Assembly (NCBI GenBank): GCA_003524705.1
Contig: DQGV01000055.1
Span: forward strand, 1 to 5,830
Source of the DNA: Anaerolineae bacterium
Lineage (GTDB): Bacteria > Chloroflexota > Anaerolineae > Anaerolineales > Villigracilaceae
Length of the DNA stretch: 5,830 bases
Direction: 5' to 3'
Position numbers and translations under genes: made by a program. Under the pieces are notes generated by a model that was not told where the DNA came from, did no database searches, and saw only the letters and a program-made list of their open reading frames with translations. Shown here one piece after another: positions 5,529-5,830 of the stretch (position 1 is its first letter; each line of letters starts with the position of its first letter).

Positions 5529-5830
5529 TTACTTTATTAGACTAATAAACTCTGACGGATATTTTGTGGTTAATCCCTTTTGTGCTTCTTCAGGGGTCGC
5601 CCACCATGCTTCAGTATGTTCAGTACTTAGTTGAATTATTGGAGTTTCTTCCCATAAGCATTTAAAAACAAAAAGAATCAATCCTACTTCGCCGGTTGGA
5701 AGGGGAATCCTAATGTTACTTATCGTTGCACCAACATTAGTAAAACTTCTTTTTTGTAATTGAAGACCTGTTTCTTCCAAAACTTCGCGTTCAAGAGTGG
5801 TCTCTATAGTTGTCGCTAAACTTATTCTTC
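5529..5830 (-). CDS. Nudix hydrolase, C-terminal part (5' end beyond the window)
   Basis: Ninety-nine residues are readable up to the window edge, and the N-terminus lies outside. The visible part opens within the Nudix box, RISLATTIETTLEREVLEETGLQL, whose REVLEETGL matches the REUxEExGU core that binds the divalent metal. The glutamate normally eight residues before that arginine is a threonine here, so the box is slightly degenerate. The rest (GATISNIRIPLPTGEVGLILFVFKC, then STEHTEAWWATPEEAQ) follows the usual Nudix pattern of central strands and a late helix. Family members hydrolyse nucleoside diphosphates linked to another moiety, including NTPs, nucleotide sugars and dinucleotides. The stop is 30 nt from the HIT gene, so this is the most upstream visible gene of that operon; its promoter is not in view. 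Confidence 0.88.
   Translation of the reverse strand, partial: RISLATTIETTLEREVLEETGLQLQKRSFTNVGATISNIRIPLPTGEVGLILFVFKCLWEETPIIQLSTEHTEAWWATPEEAQKGLTTKYPSEFISLIK

Overview
This is a bacterial window with low G+C by eye. All seven protein genes lie on the minus strand, and the only signal that seems to belong to the plus strand is a probable structured RNA at the left edge. The taxon cannot be fixed from the sequence. A standalone omega-RNA-like element, a DUF2958 protein and motifs resembling those around IS200-type (REP-associated) transposases would suit an environmental bacterium such as a Chloroflexota or cyanobacterial lineage, but this is only a guess.

Right part (5830 down to 2461): a tight run of four genes read right to left. 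They are the C-terminal part of a Nudix hydrolase (cut by the window edge), a HIT-family nucleotide hydrolase/transferase, a divergent ThiL/PurM-like (AIR-synthase-fold) kinase, and an alpha/alpha-toroid protein with two C-terminal membrane helices. Gaps are 30 and 73 nt, then a 50-nt overlap in which a near-perfect ribosome binding site inside the kinase gene serves a TTG start. Three soluble proteins that handle nucleotides or phosphates plus one membrane-anchored toroid suggest a dedicated small-molecule or nucleotide pathway. No substrate can be named.

Middle (2138-2460): about 320 bases without a gene. They hold a candidate promoter for the next operon, a small hairpin, a 9-bp inverted repeat and a GGGTCAGGCTC motif.

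Left part (2137 down to 185): a three-gene cassette of hypotheticals. It comprises a 174-residue protein, a DUF2958 protein with an extra C-terminal domain of about 140 residues, and a tryptophan-rich 224-residue protein whose start overlaps the DUF2958 gene. This is a typical accessory-region assortment.

Left edge (1-180): a perfect 24-bp palindrome, then a roughly 125-nt stretch whose sequence and pairing resemble HEARO (the omega RNA guide scaffold of IscB nucleases), then a terminator-like hairpin. No IscB gene follows, so if the identification is right it is a standalone, possibly trans-acting omega RNA or a non-autonomous mini-element. This and the Nudix-HIT-kinase-toroid operon are the two most interesting parts of the window.
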